Positions 11,163 through 20,639 of a DNA stretch of 64,000 bases are shown here, piece after piece; the stretch's first letter is position 1; every line of letters starts with the position of its first letter. Both the position numbers and the translations under genes were made by a program. The notes under the pieces are model-generated. The model was not told the origin of the DNA. It made no database searches and was given only the letters and a program-made list of their open reading frames with translations. Source of the stretch: Macropodus opercularis. Its lineage: Eukaryota; Chordata; Actinopteri; Anabantiformes; Osphronemidae. The stretch is from NCBI GenBank assembly GCA_030770545.1, contig CM061097.1:19052501-19116500 (forward strand). The letters are read 5' to 3'.

Positions 11163-11425
11163 AATGGTAAATGGTAAATGGTCTGCATTTGTATAGCGCT
11201 TTTCTAACTATCGGTACTCCAAGCGCTTTGACACTGTGTCACATTCACCCATTCACAGACCGGTGGCAGAGCTGCTATGCAGCTTAAACTGACACACCGG
11301 GGGCAACTTGGGGTTCAGTGTCTTGCCCAGGGACACTTCGGCACATGACTGGAGGAAGCCAGGAATCGAACCACCGATCCTACGATTGGTGGGCGACAGC
11401 TCTACCTCTGAGCCACTGCCGCCCC
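11163..11425 (-). mobile_element. tRNA-derived SINE inserted in ERV A pol
   Basis: This is the same family as the SINE at 3094-3381, in reverse orientation. The B box GGTTCGATTCC and A-box-like run are near its right end and the ATTTACC tail is at the left. It splits reverse transcriptase just after the conserved WFSIVD motif; the matching downstream residues resume at 11160. Insertion therefore disrupted an existing pol. I could not define the target duplication clearly. Unlike the other copy it lacks the internal duplication after the B box, so it is closer to the family form. Confidence 0.8.
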
Positions 11426-11434
11426 GGCATTTGC

Positions 11435-11725
11435 CTAGTCAACAATGGAAAACCATTGAGCATCAGGAGGAACCTGTGATAACAAAGTGTAAGGATCAGG
11501 CCCATTATTGGCTCTGGGTTGAACTGCAGCATTTACTGCCTGCAGATCCTGCACTAATCTCCATACAGTGGGTCGACCTTTGTCTCTGACTTTCTTCACA
11601 GGAAAGATAGGTGAGCAGCAGGGGCTGTAGTCACATGGTACGATAACGCCTGCTCCTGTCAGTGAGTTAAACACTGGAGTTATGCCGTTTATGGCCTCCT
11701 GTCTGAGTGGATACTGTCTGCACAT
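11435..11725 (-). pseudogene. pol: ERV A reverse transcriptase, fingers
   Basis: This encodes the N-terminal half of reverse transcriptase: QYPLRQEAINGITPV, then VWRLVQDLQAVN (a conserved finger motif) and PDPYTLLSQVPPDAQWFSIVD, where the Asp is the first catalytic carboxylate of the palm. A stop follows that Asp and the SINE begins a few codons later. It overlaps the end of the protease part in a different frame, which shows a frame break at about 11690-11725. Confidence 0.85.
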
Positions 11726-12120
11726 GGCCTGTATGTGGTTTTAGGCGTAACCACAACTGGTTCACAGTTACGGATCAGGACCACATCGTATTTGTGTCTG
11801 GCACTTCTGCCTTCTGCCACTTCTGTGTTCGCATCTGAGGTGACCTTCAATCCCTCTGGGGATGAGGTCAGAGAAATGCCCAGTTTGATCATTAGATCTC
11901 TCCCTAGCAAATTTATGGGGCACAAACCAGAAAACATGAAAGCCTGCTTGAATGTGGTACCATCTGGAGTAAGACATGTCAAAGGTTTGGTTAAAATTAT
12001 TGTACTGTTATACCCGAAGCCCCAACACTATAAACATAATTCCCACTCATTCTTGGTGCAGTTTTAAGGCTTGAGGACGTCATCACAGAGCGTGTAGCTC
12101 CACTGTCTACAAGAAAAGTG
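11700..12120 (-). pseudogene. pro: ERV A protease
   Basis: The active-site triad DSG, in the context TFLVDSGATRS, has its codons at 12099-12107. The C-terminal helix motif LLGRDLMIKLG lies near 11875-11910. These two features in this order define a retroviral aspartic protease of the usual 100-130 residue size. The parts are in different frames, with a break between about 11985 and 12060. Confidence 0.8.
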
Positions 12121-12240
12121 ATTTGTCCCCATTTATTGTTAAAACCATTTCTGGACATTGCATGTGTGGTTCAGTCAGGTGCACATAGGTGCCTTGTGGT
12201 GTTTTCATTCTACTTTCTAAATTCATCAAACATTCCAAAA

Positions 12241-12261
12241 TGTGTGTGTGTGTGTGTGTGT
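12241..12261. repeat. GT microsatellite
   Basis: About ten TG repeats lie inside the gag-protease junction. On the minus strand they read as alternating Thr-His. Confidence 0.95.
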
Positions 12262-12347
12262 CAGTGCAATCACCTCCCTCCTCAGCCTCAGCTACACCGT
12301 CACCGGTTCCCCACCCGTCAGTCTGCCCCTGCAGAAACATTCTGCGG

Positions 12348-12389
12348 ACAGTCAGCTGGTCTGTGTCCCTCTTCCTTGCAGTACGGACA
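12348..12389 (-). other. gag: CCHC zinc knuckle of gag
   Basis: Read on the minus strand, 14 codons give CPYCKEEGHRPADC, a perfect C-X2-C-X4-H-X4-C knuckle, preceded by HW. This motif binds genomic RNA in nucleocapsid proteins. It lies one frame away from the long capsid frame, so a single frameshift lies just upstream. Confidence 0.9.
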
Positions 12390-13405
12390 CCAGTGGATTG
12401 TCCGGTTCCTCGGCCATGTCCTTTTTGGCCTGCGCGACCTCGTCCTCCTCTGGTGTAGCCTCTTCCCCGACCGCGGTTCTGTTGTGCGACTGCCTGATAC
12501 ATGGTTACAGCTGCCAGATGTAAATCTTTTCTGTCTTTATTTTCCTTTTCTTCTTTCTGTCGCAACAGTTGCTGGAAAGCATGATCTGCATGACGTTGAT
12601 CGTTCTCCAATCTCGCTCCAGTGTCAGCACCGATGCAGGTCTGACGGGTCAGCTTTGCCACTTCGGGTAAAAGGCCTTTCAGGAAATAGTCAGTTAGGTG
12701 CATTTCCCAGGCACTGGGGTTATCGCCAGGCTGATCAGGTGGGACCATTCCCCCGTGTCTGATGAATGCCTCCTTTAGACGATGGAGGAAATCATCCACC
12801 GATTCTCCATCTTGTTGTCTGCAGCTCGTGACTTTCCCAATGTTCATTCTGACAGGGAATGCAAGTTTTTTGCGTCTCTCTACTGCAGCATGGTACAGGT
12901 CATTGGCCCCATTAGTCCATGTTGGTGCGACACTGTGGATGTGGGAATCTGGCAGACGCTCGTTAAGTTTGTACATCTCTCCTGGCTTGAATTTAAATGT
13001 CAGCAGCAGGCGGAATCCAGCACCTGTTGGGCGAAACTCTCTGCAGAAATCACCAAGGGCATCAGAAAAGTCTGTACCGGACAGATATGGATCAGGCAGA
13101 TTCTGTCCAGCATTTCTGACATCATCGTCCATCCAGGGGAGGAACACAAGCTGTGTTCCTTGTGGCCCTGCGACCTCTACCATAGGCATGGTCATAACTG
13201 AACCAGTGTTGGCCTGTCTGGTTCTTTTCACAATCGGGCTGAAGTGTCGGCCGTCCACACCGGTGTCTGCAGTGGAACCTGCTCCTCCTGCAGCTCCGTG
13301 CACTTCTTCTGTGGTTGAATCGGGAGCAGGGTGTGAGGTGAACTGGAAGTTGCTGTAGTAGTAGTTGTAGTGGTGGTAACACAGGACTTTGAAGCAGCTG
13401 TGGTT

Positions 13406-13481
13406 GTTGTTGCGGTTGCAGGACAGACGGGTCTGGTTGCTGTTGTTGTTGTTGTTGTTGTTGCGGTTGCAGGACAGACGG
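13406..13481 (-). repeat. Glutamine-coding tandem repeat in gag
   Basis: A unit with a run of GTT triplets followed by GCGGTTGCAGGACAGACGGG occurs twice. On the minus strand it reads PSVLQPQ followed by a glutamine run, repeated with four and nine or more glutamines. The triplet run has expanded in one copy. Confidence 0.8.
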
Positions 13482-13700
13482 GCAGGAATCCAGGTCTGGC
13501 TCCAGCTTCAGCACAGTGATCTGCGGATAAAGAGAAGACGCACTGGGACAGTATGGTGGTGGCTGTTTGCAGGGTGAAGAATGATTCTCTGTTCTACCGT
13601 AGTCATTTCCTTTTGCAATTGTTTTCTCTCTCTAGTTTCAGCTTCATTTTTCCATTGTTGCCAACATTTTCTATGCTTTTCCACGTTATCTAAATCTTTG

Positions 13701-13922
13701 TCACTTCAAAATTTCTTTTTTTCTCAACCTTTGTTCGTCTTCTTTCAGTTTGTCACCCAAAATGTCAATTTGATTCATCTTTAATGACCCACCCTCTGGG
13801 AACCCATATTGTTTTGTCCACACAGAAAGACAACTGACACTATCGTCTCCATATTTCCTCCTCATGATATCCACACTGGGACCCTGTGGCTCCAAGCCAG
13901 CTGTACCATAACTGCTCCCCAT
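13701..13922 (-). pseudogene. gag: ERV A gag N-terminus (matrix)
   Basis: The start ATGGGGAGC gives MGSSYG, with the Gly2 needed for N-terminal myristoylation of matrix proteins. It continues with SCLSVWTKQYGFPEGGSL and a charged tail. The 74-codon open frame ends before the polyQ linker in another frame. I chose this start because of Gly2 and because it is the first Met after the presumed leader. Family assignment rests on position and style rather than on a strong motif. Confidence 0.65.
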
Positions 13923-13924
13923 GG

Positions 13925-14244
13925 TGCAGCAATACGCGTAGTTGTACAGTCACAGACGTCTCTGCGAAAGTTCGATGCCAAATTAATGTGTTCACTGACT
14001 AACACTCATATCAGTGACATATTATAGTGTTTAACACTTTCCCCAGGACATATGAGAAGCAAATATATCAACGATTCACCAGGTTTCCCCGTTGATAAGT
14101 AATTTTGAGTTCGTAGGATCCGTTCGATGGAGATCAGAGGTGATGCCTTAGGACCTCCGTCTCACTTTTTGTAGAGGTTGAGGCTGAGCTGCGCTCAGGG
14201 CGACGTCTTTCCACCGTCAGCGACCCCTCAGACGAAACAGAAAC
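13925..14244. other. Presumed U5 and leader of ERV A
   Basis: This lies between the gag start and the LTR part that can be aligned with the solo LTRs. It has no counterpart in those solo LTRs, so it would be a divergent R-U5 and leader. A TGGCATCGAACTTTCGC on the minus strand near 13965-13981 is placed like a primer-binding site but I cannot match it to a tRNA. Confidence 0.35.
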
Positions 14245-14495
14245 AGAAACAAAGCAAATCAAAGTTCTGCTGCCATGCTCTCATGGCCATGGCCCATGCT
14301 GTAAAACTATTTTAACTAAACAGTATCTCCCTACCTCCCTTTGCTATGAAAAAGAAGGAAAGGCTTCTAAAATATTTCTGTAAGCAGGTATATGATTACT
14401 TTGCTTGGTACAGATACATATGAGGATATATCAAGTAATATGAATCACAGATCTGTCACAAGGGAAAATACCCATATAGTAGAAATTCCATTACA
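14245..14495 (-). mobile_element. LTR part at the 5' end of ERV A
   Basis: It aligns with the first half (U3) of the solo LTRs at 27375-27846 and 56372-56843 and, inverted, with 17312-17875. The outer end is TGTAATGGAATTTC on the minus strand, matching their TG start. Its inner half differs from theirs. The flanking block B sequence at 14496 lacks about 520 bp that copies 2 and 3 have next to their solo LTR. Confidence 0.65.
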
Positions 14496-14659
14496 ATCGT
14501 ATGTGGAGTACTTTGTTTTCTTTTCTTGAACTGTAGTAAAAACATTTCTAAAACTTCTAAGAACCTCTAAGTATCTGCATGTGAAACACTACTTGTTTAG
14601 GTAATAAAGCAGCTCCTAATGATGCAATTAACAATTAACAGGCTTGTGAATGGGTTCAA

Positions 14660-14999
14660 ATGGAAACTGTTTATTTCACCTACTGTCAAACAACAACTCT
14701 TCTCAAAACAAGTGAAATTGTTGCAGTTTGCCATGAAACTGCTCATGTGCTGACACTTGAGCTTTACAGAGTTTCAAGCAAAATGGAAGACACGATGAAG
14801 AATCTGAATCATGAAGGCAAACAATGCTCTGCCGTTTCAGGTGGAGGTGATCTGTTGTGCGGGTATCACGACAGCTGGAGGCGATGAACCCAACGCAGCA
14901 TGTCCTGGATGGAGAGATGTCACACAAGAAAAAGATTCACCCATTAGGGGGCAGTCTTCACTGACAGATGGTGTGATCTCAATAGAAGTGCACTGTTAG
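14660..14999 (+). pseudogene. Copy 1 of a 113-codon frame, frameshifted
   Basis: The frame begins METVYFTYCQTTTLL as in copies 2 and 3 but lacks two bases in GCCGTTTCAG (GCCGTGTTTCAG in the others). The frame therefore shifts after CSAV and ends early at 14887. The original downstream frame still runs to 14999. No known domain is recognised. Confidence 0.3.
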
Positions 15000-16576
15000 A
15001 CATGATACATGTTGCTTGCTATTAGCAAACAATGATATACATCACTGGCAGGTTTATAAAGCTTCCATCAAAATCTATATTTGGGTAAGAAGACTAAACT
15101 TTTTTCATCCATTTCTCTTTGCTCCAACTCCTGGATTCTGGGGAGAGTATTTCAAGTTTTAACAGAAGTAAAAGCTCCCTCACAGTTATTGAATTGTTTC
15201 CACGTGGGACGATGAGTCATAAGCATGAGACCCGAGAGAAGAATCCAACAGAATGTGGGATTATGATGAGAAAAAGCATCAAGTGGACAAAATAACTACT
15301 GCAAAGGAGGTGAAAGGCAGATATCAGTCACTACTTTATGTTAAATTGAAATCTTGCAGCAGTAAATCATGTTTTTGTAGAGATTACGGCTGGGTTGCAT
15401 TTAAGGAATAAAGAAAAGCAAACAAACTAAACATTTGTGAATCTGTAGCATATCTTTGACGTAAAGCTGTGTCTCATTACAACAAGTCTAGTAAAACTGT
15501 CTAAACAACAGCAAACCGTTGATGTGTAAAATTGTTACAGAATAATTACAGAAGGCACTAAGCAAACTATGAATAAATAAACAAACAACAACCAGTTGTT
15601 GCCGTTTAATTTGTTCCAGCGTCGTAGACGTACTAGTTTACCTTGATTGCTAATCTGACATTAATCTTTTTCTGCCAAATGTTGCCTGAGCTGAAGCTGC
15701 ATTGGGGTTTAAAAGTGTCTTGTGATATCAGAAAAGCTGTTCAACCACACTGGTTGTTGGACTGGCGACCTGTACCGCTCCTCTCAACCCACATGACAGC
15801 TGGAATAGACTCCTAGTTCCAGAATCAAAAGGAGTGGGACCCTCTGCTTCAGTGCTGTGTTAAAACCCTGCATCTCTGGTGGCCTGGTGGTGCATCAACC
15901 TATGACACAGGCAGTTTGCACGTTTACAAAGGTTCAATCTGTGGCAGTTCTGTTCTCCAGCCAGCTGAGGCAACGTCTCTTTGGACTTTGTAGCTGGTTT
16001 TACGGAACACACATGTAATTTCATGTATCTGATCAATTAGTTTGAAATCTGGTTAGTCAGCGTCTTGCTTTTGTATTCTGGTTATTAGAGACCATCTTGC
16101 TCTGTACTTAGTCAGGTAAGATTTTGTTTTGTTTTATAGACTAATTGTTACTTTTATTTATTAACATATATGATTTCACTATTTATCCTCATAGCGAGTG
16201 TCTATAGTTAGTTGTTGTGCTGTGTGTTGTGTTAGTTGTTTGTTTATTAAAGACAATATTCCTGTTGAATCACAACCAGCCTTCCAGTGTCTGCTTTTTT
16301 GTTTGTCACACACCTTTTTTTTAAATCTCAAAATGGTAAACACTCACTCTCACTCATCATCTAACCCATTTAGTAAAAGGTTTTCCCAGCTGTTCGTCAG
16401 GTTAACTATGACTTCAAGCACAAGTCAAACTCATTTCCACAAAACTAACCCAGACTCAAATCTGTACGACATTCAGCTTCCTATCGTTATAATGAAACCA
16501 CACAGAGTACAGGGCAGCAACCATGGTTTGTGACCACAGTGATGGCATTACTTCTTTACCTGATTATTAACATCTT

Positions 16577-16652
16577 CTATGTTTGAACCTTTTTGGAAGC
16601 AGGGGGCATCTCAGTCTCAACTGCCACTGCAGGAGTCTGCTTTTTGTGTTAC
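16577..16652 (-). pseudogene. Exon-like piece, copy 1 (frameshifted)
   Basis: On the minus strand a good acceptor, polypyrimidine then GAATTCCAG, precedes a short frame that in copies 2 and 3 reads VTHKQTPAVAVETEMPPAS. Here one extra A in the ACAAAAAGCAG run breaks it. See 30708-30782. Confidence 0.35.
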
Positions 16653-17311
16653 CTGGAATTCAGGGGAAAAACAAAAACACATTCATCACATCTATAAACA
16701 TTAATAGAATTTAAAACTTATACTGGATGAAAATGATCCCTGAAAAAGCAACTACATTAAAAGTGACAAGATGACGTGGCCTTTTCTAGGGATAACAGTA
16801 AGTATCACAGCAACATTTCAATTGGTGCCATGGATCACATTTAAAATACAACTTTGAATGTACAACAAATGCACAATTATAATAATAAGAACTTAAGGTT
16901 TGATAACGACAGGTGTTACACCAATGATGTAAAAATGAAATCCAGGGCACAAAGTAGTATCCTAAACGTATGAGCTACAGTACACTCCCTGCAAGGGCCC
17001 CATGAGCGGTTAACCATGACTTCAACCACAAGTTAAACACAGTTCCACACAAAACCCTGACTCAAATCTGTACGAAATACAGTGGTAGGCGTTAAAAGTG
17101 TCGTGTTCCACCGCGTTGGTTTGTCATTTCTGCCACGTTTCCACTGCGTTTTTGCCGAGGCACAGCGTGTGTTACGTGTAAATGACCTGTAGGTGGCGAT
17201 GGGCTGACACTCATAGCCGGTCATGGTTAGTCCAACAACCACACAGCACTGTACCGAGGATTTATGTGAATTCTTTATTTATGTAGTTATCAGACGTTAT
17301 AATATAAACTC

Positions 17312-17875
17312 TGTAATGGAAATTTTACTATATGGGTATTTTCACTTGTGACAGAACTCTGATTCATATTACTTGATATATTCTCATATGTATCTGTACT
17401 AAGCAAAGTAATCATAGAATGAGTTATATACTTGCTTACAGAAATATTTTAGAATAGTGAGCCTTCTCTTTCCCATGGGAAAGGGAGGTAGGGAGATACT
17501 GTTTAGTTAAATTGTTTTACAGCATGGACCATGGCCATGAGACCATGGCAGAAGAACTTTGATGTACTTTGTTTCTGTTACACTTTCCTCCTGGCGCAAG
17601 GCAGTGACTGACCCTGAGTTGTGGGCTGATAAGTCTCTTGTGGACTGTTTTTGTCTTAGACTGAGCTAATGAGAAGATACATCTTTACTCCCTCGCAACG
17701 AAGGAGGTATTTAGGTAGGCACGGAGGTAGATGATTTCAGAACTACACTCAGGCAGGACAGTTTTGCACTGACTCTGTGTACTTCTCTTCTTGCAAGAAT
17801 TAAAGACAACAGAAAGACAACTTTGATTGGTTTTTGATTCATTCACCAGGTTCCTAACAGGTTTTTGCCTCCACA
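17312..17875 (+). mobile_element. Solo LTR with 5-bp target duplication
   Basis: The element starts TGTAATGG and ends CTCCACA. AACTC occurs directly on both sides (17307-17311 and 17876-17880). A TATTTAGGTAGG TATA-like run (about 17708) and an ATTAAA signal (about 17800) fit LTR promoter and polyadenylation functions. No internal retroviral region accompanies it, as after recombination between two LTRs. The paralogous site in block B copy 2 (31440-31444) is empty, with a single AACTC, which proves insertion after that duplication. At 564 bp it is longer than the 472-bp solo LTRs of the same family. Confidence 0.9.
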
Positions 17876-18247
17876 AACTCACAACCCAATAAATGAGTAA
17901 GGTTCACTAAAATGTCAAGTTATACAAGAAAATCTCATTCTATGGCGGCTACATACATTCACACAAGAACACCTGTGAAGCCACCCTGGCGGTGTCTTGT
18001 GTAGTTCAGCGGGTCCCGTTTTGACGACCCGAGTTTCTACCTGTTTGACATTTTAATTTCTGAAATCTCCTTATAATCAACTCATAACAGACATAGCGTG
18101 TTTGAAAGATATAATCCTTGACATATCTGTTTTGTTTACCTTGTCTTCTGCACTTTGTGAACTGAAGTGAGCTGCTGCCACCAGCCCCCACAAGCTGACA
18201 GGACGTGAGCGATCACGTGATGAGCCCAGCAGACACCAAAACACAAA

Positions 18248-18424
18248 ATGTATGAATTAAAAGATGCCTCAGACGATTCACTCCTTGACAAAACACGGTG
18301 TTGGGACACACTAGACAAGAAATACGCACTGTTGTTTAGCTCAGGATCTGGGGACGAATTTATCAATGTTAATGTCGTCGTTCATTCAGGTTGTTGGTTA
18401 CATACAGACACCTTAAATAAATAA
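18248..18424 (+). CDS. 58-residue reading frame of unknown function
   Basis: The frame runs from MYELKDASDDSLLDKTRCWD to HTDTLNK. It lies 30 bp downstream of an E-box palindrome TCACGTGA. In block B copies 2 and 3 the first 24 codons persist, but a shared deletion then ends the frame early. Between copies 1 and 2 the two substitutions in those codons are silent (GAT/GAC and TCA/TCC); copy 3 adds a Trp to Leu change. No domain is recognised. It could be a small gene, an exon, or chance. Confidence 0.25.
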   Translation: MYELKDASDDSLLDKTRCWDTLDKKYALLFSSGSGDEFINVNVVVHSGCWLHTDTLNK

Positions 18425-19944
18425 ACTCCACACAACCGTCCACTTTACATACGTTGTAGCAGACACACATGTATGAATCAACTTTCAGACAACCTCAGCT
18501 GGATGACTGAGAATCTCCACCGACATCCAGCTAAAGGCAAAGACGTTCCCTCCCACCCGTTAAGACCGTTGCAGTCAGATGGAAACAAGACTTCTCACCT
18601 TGGCTGCAGCAGCAAAGGACTGAACGTTCAGACGAAAACCTTTTGACCCTTCATTATTTTTTCCGTGAATATTATTGGAGGAAGCGCAAAGTCATCACAG
18701 TCAGAATAAGGCGATCAGTCATTGAGCCGCCAGTCAGCCTTCGCTATAATTTAGGTGAACAATTGATACAATGGTAACAATGACGGTGCAGCTTGAACGA
18801 GGAGCATTAACTGTGTGTTTTTTTGACGATGCTGCAGTTTACAGACCAGGAAGGCTCCTGTAAAACGTGGTGGCTTCTCAGCGGTCTTTCAACACTTGGC
18901 GGCTGAAGCCAAGGTGAGAAGTGAGCATTAGCATATGAATACACCTGCTGTAAAGTGCGGGAAGCGATGTGATCAAACGTTCCCTGTTTTAACTCACTGT
19001 ATCTAAACAACACTGTTGGATTATTTACTATAGAGAAGGCTTCATACAGAAATTGTGTTTTATGGTTTTTGTTTCTATATGAAGCACCGTTGATTCTCTA
19101 CAAGAGAAAAACAATATGGTGAAGTTCACTTACCGGCAGAAATTTTGACAACTAAATAGCTATAAGCACATCTTTAAAAGTGAAACGTATCATATATTAT
19201 TTACATCGCAGTAACAGAAATATGTGGAGATATTTATAAGATGTAAGTAAGTAAGTAAGTAGTAAGTATCAGCAACCATCACTATCGATAGGTGCTTAAA
19301 ATATCTTCATCAATCTGAGCATGTTTTTCCGTCTTGTCTACTGCACAAGAAACACTGTAATAATGTGGCACATACGTCCATAATACGTTTTCACCTCATC
19401 AGTATAAATGATGGCGCTCACATCCTGACAGCAGCTTTAACAGGGAGTGGATTTTGTTGACATTTTACCTTTTTACATCTTCTTTTGTCTTTGCGTTACC
19501 AAGCTGTGTGCAACACTTGCTTGCATGCTGCACAGCTGTTGGAACTACAGATATTGTTTCTACCATAGCCCCAAGTACAAACCAGAGCACGTTGCTAACT
19601 TGTAACACATTCAGGCATTAGTTATGAAATAAAGGCAAAAAAGATTTCATTGATTCATTCATTTAATACAGTAATTAAGGATTGAATTTTGAACATATAA
19701 ATCGTTATTAATTATCTACCACACTTCTGTGGAACGACACATGTACAACTGAAACACAGTCTGGTTAAACACTGCTAACAAAATGGTCCAAACCTTGTTA
19801 TACAGTGGTTGTGTAAATATTGTCAGCAGTTAGCCTTAGGTTAGCTTGTTAGCGACATTGCTACTTTACCTTTAGTTATTGTGTATTTAAACATCTAGCA
19901 GCACTACTGTACACAGTAAACATTTCACTGAGGAGGCCACCTAC

Positions 19945-20041
19945 CTGCCCAGCTTTCAGCTTTTACTCCTTCTCTGTCGGTTGCTATAACTTTACATTTT
20001 TCTGAAAGAGTAGCGCGTGTGCTAGTTCCGGACACCGCCAT
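19945..20041 (-). CDS. Minus-strand first coding exon, block B copy 1
   Basis: An ATG in good context (CAATATGGCGG) opens MAVSGTSTRATLSEKCKVIA and continues for 32 codons to a consensus donor GGGCAG|GTAGGTGG. The exon is 97 bp and is kept at identical length and frame in all three block B copies. In copy 3 only Val3 becomes Ala. It sits at the edge of a CpG-containing promoter region shared with a plus-strand exon. I do not recognise the protein, and no downstream exon with compatible phase is certain. A candidate is the open stretch ending CAGAAGACAAG|GTAAAC at 18143-18200. Confidence 0.45.
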
Positions 20042-20239
20042 ATTGGATGTTATCGACGCAACGTTTTTCCCGAGTACCTCTGCGTCATGGTCGTCATGGT
20101 TACGTGGGAGTTTGAATCTGATTGGCTCAGAATATCAACTGCTAGATCGGCCGTTGATGACGTCACGTAACTGTGGTGTCGGCTAAACAGACGAACCTGG
20201 TACCAGTCATATCGCTTCCACGAAGACAGAGAAGCAGAG
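20042..20239. promoter_or_regulatory. Bidirectional promoter candidate, copy 1
   Basis: About 200 bp separate the minus-strand ATG from a plus-strand donor GAAGCAGAG|GTAAGACAA (exon end 20239). The interval holds a full palindromic cAMP-response element TGACGTCA (20158-20165), an inverted CCAAT box ATTGG (20121-20125) and several CpGs. A YY1-like ATGGCGG overlaps the minus-strand start codon. No TATA box stands out on either side. This is the usual layout of a divergent TATA-less vertebrate promoter. The plus-strand exon would be non-coding 5' leader. Confidence 0.5.
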
Positions 20240-20639
20240 GTAAGACAATTTACAGCTGAGATAAAATGTTTGTATATTGTTTGTGCTATGCTTTCTGATC
20301 AGTTGAGAAATGTCTTGAACTGCTTATTGTGTGTATTGTGACGTTCTTTTTACTATTGTGATCTGGTTACTATTGGTTTTTTATTTCGCCTGAAAAACTA
20401 CTTATCATGTCAGTGTTTGCTACCTTTTTCCATGTTTTCTTTTTGACGTGCTCTATTAAAACATTAGAGTGTTCACCTTATTGAAACGAAAACCGATCAA
20501 GTCAGGTGTCACACTAGAAAACTGTCATGGAGGATCATTCCTGTATTTGTCCACGAGGGGGCAGCGTCTGCCCTGTACGCGGCCACTTGTAGCGTTTTTT
20601 CCCAGCATGTCTGACTTTAGCATTTGTGTTAAACTTAGC
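20240..20639. other. Spacer after the promoter region
   Basis: AT-rich sequence with no gene seen. If the plus-strand donor at 20239 is used, this is the start of its intron, leading into LTR-unit cluster 3. Confidence 0.35.

Larger units (their letters stand above)
12250..13520 (-). pseudogene. gag: ERV A gag, capsid and nucleocapsid
   Basis: A minus-strand frame open from 13303 carries a capsid-like region. It has a major-homology-type stretch GESVDDFLHRLKEAF near 12770-12820, then charged helices (RQKEEKENKDRK) and an RG-rich linker (RGRGYTRGGRGR). The zinc knuckle follows in a shifted frame at 12348-12389. Upstream, 13310-13520 encodes a glutamine/proline-rich linker in another frame. 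The order fits the matrix, capsid and nucleocapsid layout of gamma-like gag. A GT microsatellite at 12241-12261 has expanded in the tail of the open frame. Confidence 0.8.
8585..14495 (-). mobile_element. Endogenous retrovirus ERV A (gag-pro-pol, decayed)
   Basis: Reading the minus strand from 14495 gives an LTR part, a leader, gag (13922 to about 12250), protease (about 12120-11700), reverse transcriptase, RNase H and integrase (to 8585). Key signatures are a CCHC zinc knuckle, a DSG protease site, YVDD, an RNase H TDGS motif and the integrase D, D, E set. YVDD inside LLQYVDD and the pol layout fit gamma/epsilon-type retroviruses of fish. Frameshifts split it into at least seven pieces and a SINE interrupts reverse transcriptase. 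No env and no 3' LTR are recognisable, so the element is incomplete and not expected to be active. Confidence 0.85.
14496..20623. repeat. Block B, copy 1
   Basis: This is the leftmost of three copies of a roughly 6-kb block (others 27852-33943 and 56849-62600). It differs from both others in several ways. It lacks about 520 bp at its left end and about 400 bp near 15440. It keeps about 595 bp at 18331-18925 that both others have lost. It lacks about 780 bp that they carry around 32120-32900. It alone holds the solo LTR at 17312. The block contains short reading frames and exon-like pieces listed separately. Stretches 15000-16570, 16653-17311 and 18425-19944 show nothing else recognisable apart from a GTAA microsatellite near 19244-19267. 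Confidence 0.85.

Noticed and set aside
12118..13358. Plus-strand frames of 214 and 198 codons
   Set aside because: They are antisense shadows of the gag region, which shows capsid motifs and a zinc knuckle on the minus strand.
13965..13981. Primer-binding site of ERV A
   Set aside because: The position is suitable and it starts TGG, but I could not match it to any tRNA 3' end.
8585..14495. Intact, potentially active retrovirus
   Set aside because: Many frameshifts, a SINE in pol, no env and no second LTR.
14660..14999. Conserved gene shared by block B copies
   Set aside because: Copy 1 is frameshifted and copies 2 and 3 differ by radical amino-acid changes, so constraint is not supported. 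It is listed only at low confidence.
16198..16533. 111-codon plus-strand frame also seen near 30419 and 59323
   Set aside because: Changes between copies alter amino acids around a T run, copy 2 loses the start, and no domain is present.
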